Notes: a model not told the origin generated them from the letters alone. Shown: positions 12,759 through 41,567, numbered from the stretch's first letter. The stretch is 64,000 bases of DNA from Litomosoides sigmodontis (GCA_963070105.1 OY718803.1:1613007-1677006), one strand, 5' to 3'. A program made the numbers and translations.

Positions 12759-15700
12759 TCAAAATTCCAGATTCTGGGCGACCAGCTTATCCACGTCTGC
12801 GAATACTGCAACACCAAGTTGCATTGCCGATAAGTCGGTACGAAGTTTCCGCGCAGTACGAAAGTGTATGGAGAGTAACGATTCTTGCCGAAAACCCATA
12901 TGTTCTTTAAAAAACCGAATTCTAATTCTATCAATTTCGGAAACACAATTTGATCAAAATAAGATCGCAACTAGAAATTGACTATCAATACTCGAAACTC
13001 AGTGCAGACCGTGGATATATCATGTAAATAAAATATGGATGCCATACGGAGAGGAGAATCTTAATCCGGTCCCGTACTTTCCGACCAAATAAAATATGCA
13101 TTCTATTCAAAGGAGAAGCATGAAGCAAGAAAGTCGTTATTAACACATGTATATTGAAAGCAAGAGCAAAAAAAATGGTAAGAGTAACCTCGTAAGGCGC
13201 TATTTAATCCATTAGCGGCTTGCACACGTTGCACTTGTTCAAGCAAATAGCGAAGTGATGTTTCCAAAGGTTTTGTATGACATATCAAAGCAAGGATATC
13301 CTGGAAAACAAAAGGTAACAAGAGAATCTAAAAGACTAAATCACTACGAAAACACTGTTTCGTTCAATTACTTCAATCATCGTTGAAGATGCTGAAACGT
13401 GGTATTGCACTGAACACAATGATTTCATTTCTCTTCGTTTATCAGTTCGTTTCCATAAATATTTACTGTCCTATCAAACTATCACTGAATTTACCAACAT
13501 ATGATGACATCCTTTCAACTTTTTGAGTGTCTTTGTTCATGCAAACGCTACTATCATCACTGAATTAGGAACAAACGTTCATCAGGAGGCATATTTAATT
13601 AATAAAAAAACTTACGTGCATCCGGCGAACCAGATCTGCTGGTGGATTTACTATTTCCTGGCATAAAGAATTGATTTCTCGACCTAGTTTAAGGAGTCTT
13701 TCTATTTCTTCATACTTCATCATATCTTTCGGATCGCCGCCTGTCCAACCTGGACAGGACGTAAATGCTCGTTCTGCACCACCAATAACATCTTGATGTG
13801 TGTCACCACCCGATGGATCTAAATGACGATAACAAATTTCAACAGCAACAAATTAAACAATTATAAAATTGAAACATTAAAGATGCAACAAATACAATCG
13901 CTTAGAAGGTTTTTTTTAATCAACAAAGTAAAAAGACGAAACCTTGATCTTCATCAATGATAGTGGTTGCTGATGCAACCGGTTGAGATACGCCGTTTGA
14001 TGCAACACCGTTACTTGTTGTGGCACTTCCATTGGAAGCTAGAATTTTTTGCTCATTGATTTCAGTTGATTTCAAGAGTTAATTTCTAAAAATCCCATAT
14101 CCAAATGCGCGGACTCAAAACAAACTACTGATAATATAATATGAATGTAACTATCAGCTGTTCCATGTAATGTTATTCAACGTTATTTATGTCTAGCGGT
14201 ATCAGATGGAGAGAGAAATAAATTTATAGAACAGGAAGCAAAAAATCTAACTGTGAACTACTCCATTCGATGGCAAAGAGTGGTCACTTCCAGTTTTATC
14301 ATCGATTGTTTCATCAACTGACATATTACTGAAATTTAAGCTACTAAGTAGAGGGAGCCAGCAAAGAACCTTAAAAATTGGTGGACTGAGAAAAATGAGA
14401 AAAAATAAGTAATGATAAGTCACCAAATGACACTGCTTTCTTGCGCACGAGTAAATCGGCTCAAATCTGCTTGCCCTCCCTCATTTGTTGTACGTGACCG
14501 ACGAGTAACGCATATAAAGGGTTCTGAAAATGATTTCGCATAGAAAATAATCGAATTCAAGCCAATAACTCTGCGAACAGTCACAACTATCCAATAGATC
14601 ATTTGCAATATGTATGCCCTCAACCGTAAAGACGGAAATGATGCTAAAAACAAACCCCATTCATCGTTGCGCCTTTTGAACGGATTAACCGTACCCAAAT
14701 TTTCGTTACTGGCAGTAATTGTAAATGGATGCCCTTTTCTACTGTACACTTGAGCATACGAATCACCTCCTGAATTCATTGCAAGACATATACACGAAAT
14801 TTTATTTCCTACTGCAAATAATTCTCCCAAATTGTATCCAAGAACAAGATACATCTATGCTAACCTGAGATTGTTGAAAGACTGCTTTGTGCTGTACAGG
14901 TTTCCCCCTTTGGGAAAAAACTACTAGCCGAATCAAGCGAAGACACAGAAGAAATCATGATCTGGAATATTTAGTCTTTCTAACATAATTCCAGTACAAC
15001 AATGATAGTTTCTACGAAAAGCTTTATTTTATCGATTTCTCAAAACTCTATGTCATTAGAAATATCCTGTCTACTCCATCTACTAATGAAAGAGCCACAG
15101 CTTTACTTCGACTCTATGAAAGTGACTTAGGCATTCACTCTAATGTTTGTTATATCTCAATTGTTACTTAATTGTAAAATGTATAGCCGAACATACAGAA
15201 TGTGTTCAGTTTACTGATAACCTTCATAAATTTTAGTTTACTGACAACGAAATATATCGAGAGAAAACCTTACATTGTTTGCTTTGGCATAAATCTCCAC
15301 GTAATACTGACAATTCAATAGTAATGCTAATTCTTTATTCTGCTCCAGTAAATCCGGACATAATGCTCGTACACGATCGATTGCCTTGCCAACTTCACCA
15401 TTCAAAATCATTTGTTTTAATTCTATAAACAGATACGCTCAAATATAAATTTTTAATGAAAACCAACAGAAATATATCAAAATGAACAGAAGGCAATAGA
15501 ATGTAAAATGTACTAATTTGCTAACATAATCCTATAACTTTTGGAATCCATCATTGCAAGATAATCTTGAAAGTAACAAAAAGCAATAGTATTTCAACCA
15601 TCTTCATATGTATTTGAGCCGTCAAATTGTTTCAATTTGTTAATTGTTACATAGTAAAGAGAATTTGCCAACATATATGTCATTGATGCGTCATGCATAA

Positions 15701-18700
15701 TCAAAGTTTGAAGTAGAACAGCTTTGCACCAGACAGTTCTGGAATTCGCTAACAGGGAAAAACAAATTGCTCCACAAAATCAAAATCCGCAATCCAATTT
15801 TAAGTCTCAACCCATGTGCAATTCTACCAAACCAAGTAAAGAAATCTAATAAATTTATTATCATACTCAATGTCGATTTGGAAAACACTTAAAAGCGAAC
15901 AGTTTTTGTCGAAAAATCAAAACATCACAAACCTCGACGTCTTTCTAACATATCAGTTGATTCCTCTTCCACTACTCCCTCCATTTGTACATCACCAGTT
16001 TCATCCAGATTTTGATCAGCGTGCTTCTTAAAAGCAGATAACGCTCTTCCATATCCTTCATGTAATAACCACGAGGAAATTGCGCTAAAAGTAGGCATAT
16101 AAAAAAAAGCAGTCTTCATGATCTCACTACTGAACCTGTAGGAAGCGCGCAACCGTCACTTACCGATCCATCCAACCCGTTTTTGCTTGTGGTAGCACAA
16201 CCTTGCATATCTGTTCATATGTATAATTGCGTGCATCCTGGAAAACATTAAATGAGTTCCATAATATCCTTTTGAAATGATTTCAGTAAAAGTTAGTTAT
16301 TAACTATTTAAATTAATATGAATTGCCTAATACTTACGAATAATAAATGAAAAATAGAGTGACACATGGCATCCCACAGTATGTCCTTTTTTTAAAAAAA
16401 TTATGGTATCACCTCACAAGATCACTACGAACGTTCAGGACACTACGCCTTTTGATGACAGTAAATATCCAACAAATTTGAAAATCGAATATCATCAAAT
16501 TCATTTAAAGAGTACTTAGTGTGAAGTGGATTTGACTAATTACTTTCTTACTTTCCCAACAATTTAATGAACCAGTGGGGTTGGCTGCAACTCTAAGCTC
16601 CTTTCTAAATGGCTAATGCTGGATCACATCTCACCCAGTTCTCGCAAACAAAGTGCACTACATTTTTTTTTTTTAATTTGTGCTCATTATTATTTCGCCT
16701 TACTTACTAACGAAATGAAAGAAACAAAGAGATGATGAGAAATAGCAATATGGAATACGACGATGACCTTGAATTCTCGTTCTATGTCGTATTTAAAAGG
16801 ATACTGTCCGAAGTTTGAATCCGCAATCGCACCATGTTTTTGAAGACCGATCATTGGGTATAAATCAACAACGTTTTCAACTTCCATTATAGCAATACCT
16901 GCAGTAGAAAATGACAAGAATGAACAGTCCAACATACCAATCAATACTACATTTCAAACGACACTTGTTATTTATTCACCTTTCCTTTTCTTTGAACAAT
17001 TTGCGCAATCTATGATTGTCTCAAATAATTCACACTTCAAATTATAATAAAACGGCACTTATGAAAATCGAAGCTATTAGGTAATGATTTCTGTTCAAGC
17101 ACACAAATTTGTGAAAAACAAGATTGCCAAGTTTTATTATGTATCCTACTACTAAGAAAGCACATATTATGTTTGCTAGTAATTTTTGCAGAATAAAAAT
17201 CTTAGAAAACAATAAATTAAGTAAAAACTAACCCAAGTGTCGGCCATTTTTTGTGAAAAATATTGATTTTCTAACAAAGTCTACACCACAACCAATAACA
17301 TCGTTCATCTTAAATGTGGGTCCATACGCATGCCCAGTGCCTGATGAGCAAAAGAAATTGCCATCGTCGCCATGATAACCGTATGATGCTCTATCCCAGC
17401 CTAAATTTCATAATTATTGACTGAAAATTTTATAAAAATGGACACACTTTTCTTTTTTGCTCAACGTTGACTAATACCCAAGAACTTCAGAAAATTCACG
17501 GTAACGCTGTCACAGAAGCTAAAACAAGTGACATGATTGAAAACTGAATCTATGAGAGCAGTTCATGGCCTGCTGACCTGTTTAAAATCCTGCAGCATAA
17601 ACGACTTGCACATGCAAAACATTAAATCACCAAATAACATTTATTGCATTAAAGGCATTTAACTGTATAACTGCATTTACTGTAAATGAGAACATCAAGC
17701 CGTTCTTGTTCACCTTCCCTTTTTTATGACACAAGGCAATGCAAACCTGGCAATCTATTCAGATCAACATTTCGTTCGCATAACCCAACACCCATACAAC
17801 ATTCAGCTCCGCTACACACTATTGTTACTTCGAAATAATACACCCCACATGTTATTGGTATTGGATGATCGGTTCGCACAGCTGCGGCATCCTTTGCATT
17901 CATTTCTTGGTTGGGGTCCCCACTATCTAAAGAAGACAAAAGTTAGAACGTAAAGATCAATAAATAACTATAAGAGCATTAAAGATATATGCATTTGAAA
18001 TTTTTTAATAGCACTCACCTGCATAAGCAACGTTTCGGTAATCGTTTGTGACAACCAGTGATGCAGCTTTATCCTGATGGCTCCAATGTGTAGGTAGTGG
18101 TGTTTTCTGCAAAATTACTGGATTATGCAAACACGCGAAATTTACATGCAACTTGACTACTCTTTAGCTTTTCATCCAATGTTTTTCTCAGTTTGATAAA
18201 TCAATTCTAAAGATAAAGCGATCGACCAATTTTCGAGTTCACGACTGTTTGCAAATAATCGTCACTCAGCTCATTCCGTCTATTTAAAATATTTGGAACA
18301 TATGTTCCAAATATTCCAAACGTCCCAAATATGGAACGAATGCACGAAATACTTTATATAAGTTCCATTTGAGATATCTGCTAGTACCGTAGTTAGGTAT
18401 TAGGCCTACTATATACGAACTGCGGAGAGGTATACGGAGAAAGCCCAAACAATACAGTACACATGTTAAAATATGAGTTCTGAAGCATGGAAGCAAATTT
18501 CTGCGATTACGTCGTAGGGATCACAGCCTGTTTTATATGGCCACGAAAATCAGATACCTTTTGATCAACAAAAGGATAAAGCTGCAGCAAACGTTCATTG
18601 ACTTCTTTAGGCCGTTCTCCTGCACATATTACTTTATATCGTGGTCTCCTACGCCTCACTGCCGGATCAGGACTCAGACTTTTTACCTCAACAACATCAT

Positions 18701-19369
18701 CCATTGGCACATCATCAAAATCCTGCAATTTTCGACCTCGCAATTTCTGTTCCCATACATATTCTATAGGAATTAATTAACAAGCCACTTTTGAACAAGC
18801 TACTTTGGAAAAGTTATAGACTAGATTTAAGGTAAGAAGTTCGCAAATCACCGTTTTTTGTTTCGAGATTTGAACTGTCCAACATAACAATCTTCACACT
18901 TTATGACTTTTTCTTCAAGTCCTTGTGTCAAATACTTCTTAAGATACATGGTGCGACAGAGAACGCAACGGTCTGACGTGAATTCTGCTTAGGACTATTC
19001 AGTGATACAATGAAATGAAGAACAGTAAAAATCATCGAATAGAAGCATTCGATGCAATATCGTATGATGATCATCTTCTTCAAAGTTCCATAATGACTAT
19101 TGATTAAATTTGAAAACTGAGTTTTTGAACTACGTTGCGCAAGCCTATTACCAGTGTATGACTTTCCGTAAAGTTGCCCGCGAAAAATCCCGAATAGGCT
19201 ACAAGGCAAACTCGTGCAGGAATATTTCGGCAGAGGAATTTAGGATTCCCATGCGTATACAATGATTTCCCAAACAAGTTTCAGAACAAAAGTTTGCCTC
19301 GAGAAATGAATTAAGAACTGTTTATGGTAAGAAAATTACGTTTTGTAATACTTCAACTTCCATAGCCAT
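12759..19369 (-). CDS. RANBP9: RanBP9/RanBP10 orthologue (SPRY-LisH-CTLH-CRA), CTLH/GID E3-ligase scaffold subunit
   Basis: 17 exons in transcript order: 19369-19340, 18746-18558, 18106-18019, 17926-17747, 17400-17233, 16898-16759, 16237-16164, 16084-15933, 15422-15274, 14961-14865, 14811-14656 (or from 14769), 14523-14424, 14328-14252, 14038-13943, 13818-13616, 13300-13189, 12904-12759. About 718 residues (human RanBP9 729). The SPRY domain is built from [48 protein letters not shown] and [19 protein letters not shown]. LisH is in [22 protein letters not shown] runs from [20 protein letters not shown] to [10 protein letters not shown]. The middle is Ser/Asn-rich with [14 protein letters not shown] repeats, and the CRA domain starts near [12 protein letters not shown] and ends [17 protein letters not shown]. 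RanBP9 bridges substrates to the CTLH ubiquitin ligase in cytoplasm and nucleus. Uncertain points: exon 2 needs either a weak AACAG acceptor (18746) or a different first exon, and exon 6 could stop at 16768. Confidence 0.9.
18288..18315. repeat. Perfect 28-bp palindrome
   Basis: The left half (18288-18301) AATATTTGGAACAT is followed at once by its exact reverse complement (18302-18315), with no spacer. It lies in the second intron of the RanBP9 gene. Related half-site pieces (TTCCAAA, CCAAATATGGAAC) follow within 25 bases. It could extrude as a cruciform, form an RNA hairpin in the pre-mRNA, or be a dimeric factor site. Confidence 0.85.
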
Positions 19370-22300
19370 TTTCCTCCTTACTTTCCACTCCTCGAAGTAA
19401 CAACAACAACAGCCGGCCACACCACCTCACAACCGACCAGTCGACACTTCTCTACCCCAGATATCTCGAGTTATAGGCTTTATCTGAAAGTGAATGAATT
19501 CATGTTATCGACTGGAATTTTCTTAAATTACAAGACATCTACAATACATCTCTAAATTCTTGAAGAACGATGGTAATTTCAAGCTCATCTAGAATCACTG
19601 CTTTTTAACTTCTCGTATAACTCAGTGGTTTCTTTGGAGTTTTCGTCCATAATTTACTAGGCTAAGCTGCATTCTATTTGACAGTTAACAAATTGTTATT
19701 TATTAATTTTATGCAAACATTCCAGTACACCGAGAGGAACCAAAATTTCTCTCCTTTTTTTACCTCACAAAAATGAATTCCGCAAAAAAAAAAGGATTAA
19801 AGTTGTGATAATAGAAACATTGAGTTGAACAACATTCTAAATGAACGATTAGGCATAACGGGAGAAAACTCTTCCAGCATATAATACAAAGAAACTTTCC
19901 CAAGCATTCTTTCATTGCGCTCTACTACTTCCTTGAGCTATCATCAGATCACATATCAGAAATAATACTTACTATTAAATATGATGTACTTTGAATTTAT
20001 AGATTTATATATACATGTATAAAGTCCCAATACTAGAAGTGCCAATAAATCCGCTATAAAATAATGGAGTAAGGTGAAGAAACTCCATAAAAATAGGCCA
20101 AAATCCCGGGATATCGCGGTACAGCTAGTTGAGAATTGTAGAAGGTAACGTCACACATCGTTTCCTCTTCAACAAACATACGAAAATTGCCACAATCATA
20201 CAACATTGTACGATGGACTCGTCCACATTATCGATCACCGAACTAAATATTTTGCTTTTATTGATCACCCAACTAAATATTTTGCTTTGTGCAAAGCAGC
20301 TGATTTAACTAACACAGTATGAAAGCGGACGCGCTAAGACCCAAAACGATAGGATTTTTGAAGCGAATAAAAAGGAGAAAATGAATAAGCGTTGTTTTAT
20401 TAGGACTGTTTAAAATATCATTTAATTTTATATGATTGATTAATTAAATAATTAATAGGAGTGGTAATTAATACGAGTAAGAATTACGCGTAATTATACA
20501 AGCATCAATTGTACCGCTTTTTTATTTAACCAGAGAATATTGAATTTTTAGTGATAAAAATGATAGGAAGATGGAGGAGAATATAGGAAAAAAAAGGAAA
20601 CAATGATAAGGTGCTATTTCGCTATCAACATTTTAGCATTTTATCATATTTACGTTTAGTAATATATGTTTAATAATACATGAATACATTATTGACTGTG
20701 TTATCAACGAGTGATAACTTTAATTTTAATCAAACTGAACCTCTTAGACATCTACAGATATTCGTTACAGTACTATTTCTCATATTGCAGTAGTTAATAG
20801 AATTGATAATTACTGGCATCGCTTGCCTACGCCCATCTATGCAATATTAATGAAATTTTCCAATGTTATAAAAATATTTTATTGCCCTAATCGAGTAAAT
20901 ATACAAAACTAGTCGTTCTCCCTCTCCTACTCCCTCTCTTCGCTTTTCTTTATCCGCGCTCTCTCTCTCTCTCTCTCTTTCCACCTGCTTTTCTTTTCAC
21001 TGTTAATGTTCTTCTACATTTCTTCTCACTCCTCATTAAAATAATTTGTAAAACCTGAAATCTTTCATTTTGTAGTGGGACACAAAACATTGATAAAATC
21101 TATTAATCGCAATTTTGAAAATGTGTGAAGGAAGTATTCAAGTACTTCAGTGGGTTCCTCCACCACACTTCATTCACTTCCATCTTCCACTTTTGCATTG
21201 GTACATTTCATTTTACAAATATGAAATGTTTTGCTAAAAAAAAATTCACTTTACATTTTCATTGCATTTCACTTTTCATTTCACGCTTCAGTACGTATTC
21301 TACACGTTAAAAGCGTATAGGCAAATTAACTTTAATCATTTCAAACATTTGACGCACATTGAAGCAATGAAGCGTATGAATATGATAATATTTCAAGTTG
21401 AAATTTTAAGTAATAAAGTAAAATTTTCCAGAAGTTTATTCTTTCATTGTTTGTACAACTTTTGAATTCATACATTTTCTAATTCTATTTCAATTTAAAT
21501 GATTATTTGTTTTTTTTCCACATCATTTGAAGCAAAAATTTTGCAATCAACGATTGTGTGATAATGCTATCATTATTTTCAAATTTGGTATTTATTTTTC
21601 ATTTCAATTAAAATTACAAAAAAAAGATTTTTTTTTTTGAAATTAGGAACAACAACATGATAAATAGCACAGAATGATAAACATCCAATTGATGGAGCAG
21701 ATAATGATGGATGAATGTTTGGGGAAGCAGCAGATGGAGCAGTTCAAATTTCATATAACAAAAACAAAAACAATAGCAACTTCAAAAAAAAAAAGATTCT
21801 CAAAAAATTTTTTAATTCTTAAGAAAAAAAACTGAACGGTATACTTTTTTTTTTCACAGCCAAATGGTCGTCGATTTATTTCGGCCACATTTTTTTGCTT
21901 TTTGTTTTTTTTTTTAAATCCAAAATAATAGGTAAATTTATTTGGAAAATACTTAACAATTCCAACAAGTATTTAACAATACTATCCTTTGTGTCAAATG
22001 CAATAAGTATTAATTGTTCACATAGTTCATTGTAATTTTAATTATTTTAATTTTAATTAATTCTAATGAAATAGAATTTTTTGAAGTTAGCAAGGAAAAA
22101 AATCAGCTTTCGCAATTATTATCATTTCATTTTCATTAATTTTTATTAAATAAAAATTTCTTTTTCGTTGAAATTAGCGAGAAAAAAGAGGCTTTTCAAT
22201 TTTACTAAAATTAAATTCATTAATTTTTGTGTTTTCGTTGTTATAAAAATAAATATCATAAAGAGAAATATCTAGCTATATGGCTTTTCAATTATTTTCC

Positions 22301-22635
22301 ATTAATTATCATGCATTGTTTGTGCTGAATTAAAATTTTGCAAAACAATTTAAAAAAATATTTGATAGTGAAATGAATCGATGTTATTTATTGCAATTGT
22401 TAAATAGATACGACAGACATATTTGCAACAATTTTACAATTACAAAGAAAGTTAAACAACACAGCGAGAAGTTTCAATTTAATTATTTTAAAGACAAAGG
22501 TTCCAATAACGCAGAAGCAAAAGTTTAATTTCATATTTTCAAAAGAAAGTTCAATATCAACGTCACTTTTCCAATAAAAAGTTTAATATCAATGGGATAA
22601 ATTTGAATTTAATTTTTAAAATAACAAGAAATCCA
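19370..22635. other. Intergenic region, RanBP9 promoter side, no gene seen
   Basis: 3.3 kb of low-complexity AT-rich DNA between the RanBP9 start and the lev-10 stop, both on the minus strand. It contains a pure CT run (20957-20980), many poly-A/poly-T blocks and one 67-codon frame without any family feature. The 3' UTR of the CUB-domain gene must begin here, going down from 22635. Confidence 0.6.
20957..20980. repeat. (CT)n microsatellite
   Basis: About 11 uninterrupted CT units in a broader pyrimidine-rich stretch (20925-21000), some 1.6 kb upstream of the RanBP9 start. Similar GA/CT runs occur at 23048-23082, near 30798, 35338, 39048, 42015, 58376 and 62398, so this is a common microsatellite class in this genome. 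Confidence 0.8.
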
Positions 22636-36594
<13,959 letters not shown>

Positions 36595-36699
36595 TGTAGC
36601 GTGTCATTTGCGCCACTAATTAATTACATTATTGTTTTACTTTTTCATATCATTGGTTCTTTTTTTTTCAAATTTTCGAGTATTATTATTCAGCACAAT

Positions 36700-36715
36700 C
36701 TGAAAAAAAAACGCA
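36700..36715 (-). promoter_or_regulatory. Candidate trans-splice or 5' UTR acceptor upstream of lev-10
   Basis: On the minus strand a run of T ends in TTTCAG at 36700, about 105 bases before the ATG at 36594. This is the strongest acceptor-like site nearby. It could take a spliced leader or close a 5' UTR intron. Confidence 0.4.
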
Positions 36716-38418
36716 ACTCATATACATGAAAAAATAGCAAGAAAGCGTAGAAAACGAAGTGAGTGTAATTAAAATGTAGAGCGGCATGTTGAAAGGAAAA
36801 TTTTTAATTCTAAAAATATCAACAAATTTGTTCGGAAATAATTGCATTCTATTTCGGTCTCATTTTAATTGCATATTTTAGAGATATTGCTAGAATTAAA
36901 TTTTATGAATATTGTTAGAAATTTTTACTAATACTTTTTTTTTAATACAAATCTTATTAAAAATAAAATAATTAGTAATGCAGTAAAAAAAACGAAAAGG
37001 AGTGAATCCATTAACTTTACCATTCGTTTATACCGCAAATACTTGTTCAGTAAAAATTAAAAAATTTTCTGAGATTTTAAAATTTAAAATATTTAAAAAA
37101 TTTAAAAAGTTTTTGTTTATGAACGAGAAAGTTTATGCTGTTGCAGGCAGCATTCATTTATTCGATCGTTGATTAGACAATTAATTAAATCATTAATTAA
37201 AAGGAAAAGTAATGAAGCTTTAATGCATACAGTAAGGAATAATTTTGCGACCAAAATTTTTCCAATCTTTTCCTTTTTCCTCGTTTGTTTAAATTAAACT
37301 TTAAAAAAAATAAAATGAATTTAGAATGAAGAAATAATGAAGCAAACTTTCGAGCAATGTTCAAGCAAATTTTTATGAAAAAATCATCCCTAAAGCTGTC
37401 ATTATTGCTCAAATTTACATGGTGCAAGCTGAAAGAAATACGATCGAAATTTCAGAATGCGAAGAAAAGAGGCAAATTTTTTGTGTAAAAAAACTTAGAG
37501 AAAGGATAGTGCGGTAGAGGAGGAAAAATGAAAGTAAAGGAAGAAGAAAGCAAAAGTTTTTGTTTTTAATTTATTACTTGAGGCACTTGCATGTTATTGT
37601 TTTTTTTTCTTGATTAAAAGGAAAATTCGTTTTCTTTCATCAAATCAAAAAATTGTATTTAATTTCGTTTTTTTAAAAAAAAAAGGAAAGAAGGGCAAAT
37701 TTCAGGATGAATCATTAAACTATTACTAAAATGAGCATTTGATGAGTGTTAGTTTCGTACTGAAATATTAATCACGAAAATGTAGAATTAGCTCATTTAA
37801 AAATTTATCATTTTTAAAAGTGTAATTTTGGATGAAAATAAAATGTGTGAGAAAGCATTATAAAAAAAAGAGTTAAAATCAGATGATAATTTAACAGCGA
37901 ATTCATTAATAAATTTAAGCAGCTAATTAGTGGCTATTAAAGGATAATTAAAAAAAAATTTATAAGGCTTAATTAATGGGAATTAAACAAAACATACAGC
38001 TGTATGTAATGCATAACTGAATGATTTAAAATTTTTTTTCCTTACACCAAGAAATAAGTGAGAAAATTTTTCATAAAGCGTGAAAAAACAGAGAACCAAA
38101 TTAAACAATCATATTTTGAAAATTTTTGATAATAAATTTTTATGAAAAAGTTTTTGATTTAACAAAACACAGCGATGTGTTTAATGTGTGAATATAAACT
38201 GATGGACAATGAACGTTGAAATAATCATAAGCAAAAAAAAAATGAGGAAATTAATTTCTTTTTTTCTTTTCTTTGTTTTACATCAAAAACGTTGTGGAGC
38301 ATCAAACGATGATAGCGACGATAACAGAGCACCATTAATAACGAATAATGATAGTGATAACGATGACAGTAAGCAGTGATGCATGCAGTGGTGAAGTAAA
38401 TAATGAATGAATAAAAAT

Positions 38419-38636
<218 letters not shown>

Positions 38637-38799
38637 GTGACATGATGATAATGGTGCGGCGCTGATGACAGCACTGCTGTAATGATGACAGTAATATCAC
38701 GACGATGAATAATTGATAGTGAATAATGATTTGGCACTGATAGCTGCAATGCTAATGATGATAGTGATATTACGATGATAAATAATGATAACAAAGATA

Positions 38800-38895
38800 A
38801 AAAATGATGATAATGATGATGATGATGATAGTGATAGTGATGGTGATAGTGATAATGATAACAATGATAATGATAATAATAATAATGGAAATGGA
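38800..38895. repeat. Imperfect GAT/AAT-rich low-complexity tract
   Basis: Degenerate GATGAT, GATAGT and GATAAT units, then a short GGAAAT run. It gives an Asp/Asn-rich frame on the plus strand, treated as an artefact. Confidence 0.7.
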
Positions 38896-39041
38896 AATGG
38901 AAGTGATATTAAGGAGTGCATTTTGAAAAGGAACAGCCGTTGTATTGCCACAAAACCATTATATCACCTCACATTCCATCCAAACACACATTCCAACTGG
39001 TCTTGAGAGATGAGAATGATGAGTGGAAGATAAATGAGTTT

Positions 39042-39077
<36 letters not shown>

Positions 39078-40330
39078 GGAGGGAGGGGGAGGGAGAGAGG
39101 GAGGAGGAAAGCGAGAGAGGGAGAGAGAAGTTTGAAATGAGAGGAATGAGAGGTATGCCTCATCAAAATATCTCTCTAATCTAATCTGTTCGGTTAATTT
39201 TTTCTCTCATCAATCATCTCATGAAACTTTTGATCAATTCCTCACTCTTTCACAATCAAACGAAAATTCAAAAATTTTATTAATAATTGTGAAAAATTTT
39301 AATTTTAAAATTTAACTACAAAATCATACACGTGTAAAATTGAGAAGTGGGAGGTGGAGGAGAATTGAGTGGAAAAGATACAAATGCAATCAAAAATGAG
39401 AAAAAAAATCACGCAAAAAGAATGATGCAGTAATTTAATTTCCTTTTGCGAAAAAAAACTTATTTATAAAACTTCACCTTTTTCACTAAAATTTTATATT
39501 TTATAAAATTTTTAGCATTCTTTTTCTTTCGCACTTTCACTTGCTGAAACAAAGAAGTATTGAGAGAAATTGGAGTGAATTGTGAATTCGGTCAATTATT
39601 GGATGTATAAAATGGGAATTTTGAAATATTAAAATGATTTATTGTCCGCTTCCATTGTCACGTAGCACTCTGAAGCAATTGAATTTACTGATTGGAATAA
39701 TAATAAGTGAGGCTTTGAGTTAAATTCAATCAACGATGGCTAAATTGAAATAGCGAAAATCCCTTATCAAATAGGCATTTATTGTTCATACGTTGTGATT
39801 TTTTTTCCAGTATTTTAATAAATTAGAATTATCTTAACAAATTTAAACAAAAATTATCACTTATTTTTTTTCTCCACTCTCTTTCACTCATCTATTTAAA
39901 TCGCAATTAACTATTGAAGCTGATGAAACTATTGCATGCGCATATATACACAATTAATTATTTAAGCACACACATCGACGCAACGTGCATACACGTACGT
40001 AAGACAATTGCAATATAAATTTTTTCCCCTTCAAAGAAGCACTCATTCTTCAAAGTTTAAAACGCTAAAGAAATTGATTTGCATAGGGAAATTTGTAGAG
40101 AATGAAAAATTGAATTTTATTTTCTACGAGACGATATTGAAATATTTGATGATTTGGGCACATTTAAATTGCGAACAATTCGGGAGGAACATTGCACACG
40201 CCGCGCACGCCCACGCACACATTTCATATGAAATTTGTTTTTCCTAGTAATAGATGAGTGAAATACGTTTACCTGAAAATGAAATGGTATGATGAGAGTT
40301 AATTATACAAACAAAACAATGATAAACACT

Positions 40331-40575
40331 GATTACGATAATAAATATTGATAATGATGAGTGAAATTTAAAAATTATAATAGATATTGATGATAAATTG
40401 AATATTTAAATTAGATTATAATGATAAATATTGACAATGATAACGACAATGAACGTTGATTACGATAATAAATATTGACAATGATGAATGAAATTTAAGA
40501 ATTATAATAGATATTGATGATAAATCGAATATTCAAATTAGATTATAATGATAAATATTGATCGATGATGTCGAT
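40331..40575. repeat. Tandem duplication, 127-bp period, two copies
   Basis: GATTACGATAATAAATATTG at 40331 recurs at 40458, followed by about 115 bases with only a few substitutions, including ATAGATATTGATGATAAAT and TTAGATTATAATGATAAAT. Non-coding. Confidence 0.85.
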
Positions 40576-41567
40576 GTAAAATAGTAATGAATATTGCCAT
40601 TGAATTTTTTATCAGCAGTTTTCATATATTAAATTAAAATTTTTGAAAATTTAGCAATTGAAGTGAACGATTGCTTACCAATTTGCTATATTCATTAATG
40701 CAAAAATAAATTAACTTACCTTATATTAACTTAATTAACTAATCTGATAATTCATTCAACTATGACAATTCTGATTTCCTTTGATAATTTCATTCTGATA
40801 ATTCGGATTCACTTGATCATTCAGCCACTGTAGCTTAATTTCATGATCAATTTGTGATCATAAGTTAAATAATTCATTTAATAATTCAGTTAAATATTCA
40901 GTTAAATATTCATTCAGTTAAATAATTCAGTATCATACCTCAAACAGTACTTTTTCAAATGTGTAGCTTAAAATTGAGGAAATAAAAATTTCACTTCAAT
41001 TTGAAAAACTGCATGAATTGGTCATTTAGGATGAAGAGGTTTAAATCAAGCGCAAATAGGAAAATTTTCCACTCCAAAATCAAATAATTTTTTTGCGCTT
41101 TTTTTTTCGTTTTTACAAAATTTTTTGAACCATGAATTTCTCTCTAACATTTAATTTCAAATTGAAATTCCCAATTGAGCGCAAAAAAAATCATTGATAC
41201 AATTGCATCTTATCCCATTTAAAGCTATTCATTTCCCTATTGATTTCAGAAAACTTTTTGATTAAGAAAGACTTAACTATTTTGATCGAATTATTTAACT
41301 GAATAATTTAGCAAGCCAATAATAAGGAGGAAATTGAGGGCATTTTTTTCAATTCATTTTTTCCTTTGCTTTTTGTTTTAGTTTACCGCATATCGCCGAG
41401 GATTAATGGCGGCGTTATTTTGTAATTAATTTCTTGTCCTTTTGTTTTCCAATTCCATGCATATCTGCTATGTACGTGGTGTGGTCGTGTAAAATATTTA
41501 AATTAATAGATTGACTCGTATAGATATGCGTGCATGCATGAGTGTGTGTATGTGTTTTTTCCAATGA

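Noticed and set aside
14420..14854. Single 144-codon minus ORF as one exon of RanBP9
   Set aside because: The middle part is intron-like; GT-AG sites at 14655 and 14524 remove it and keep phase with both neighbours.
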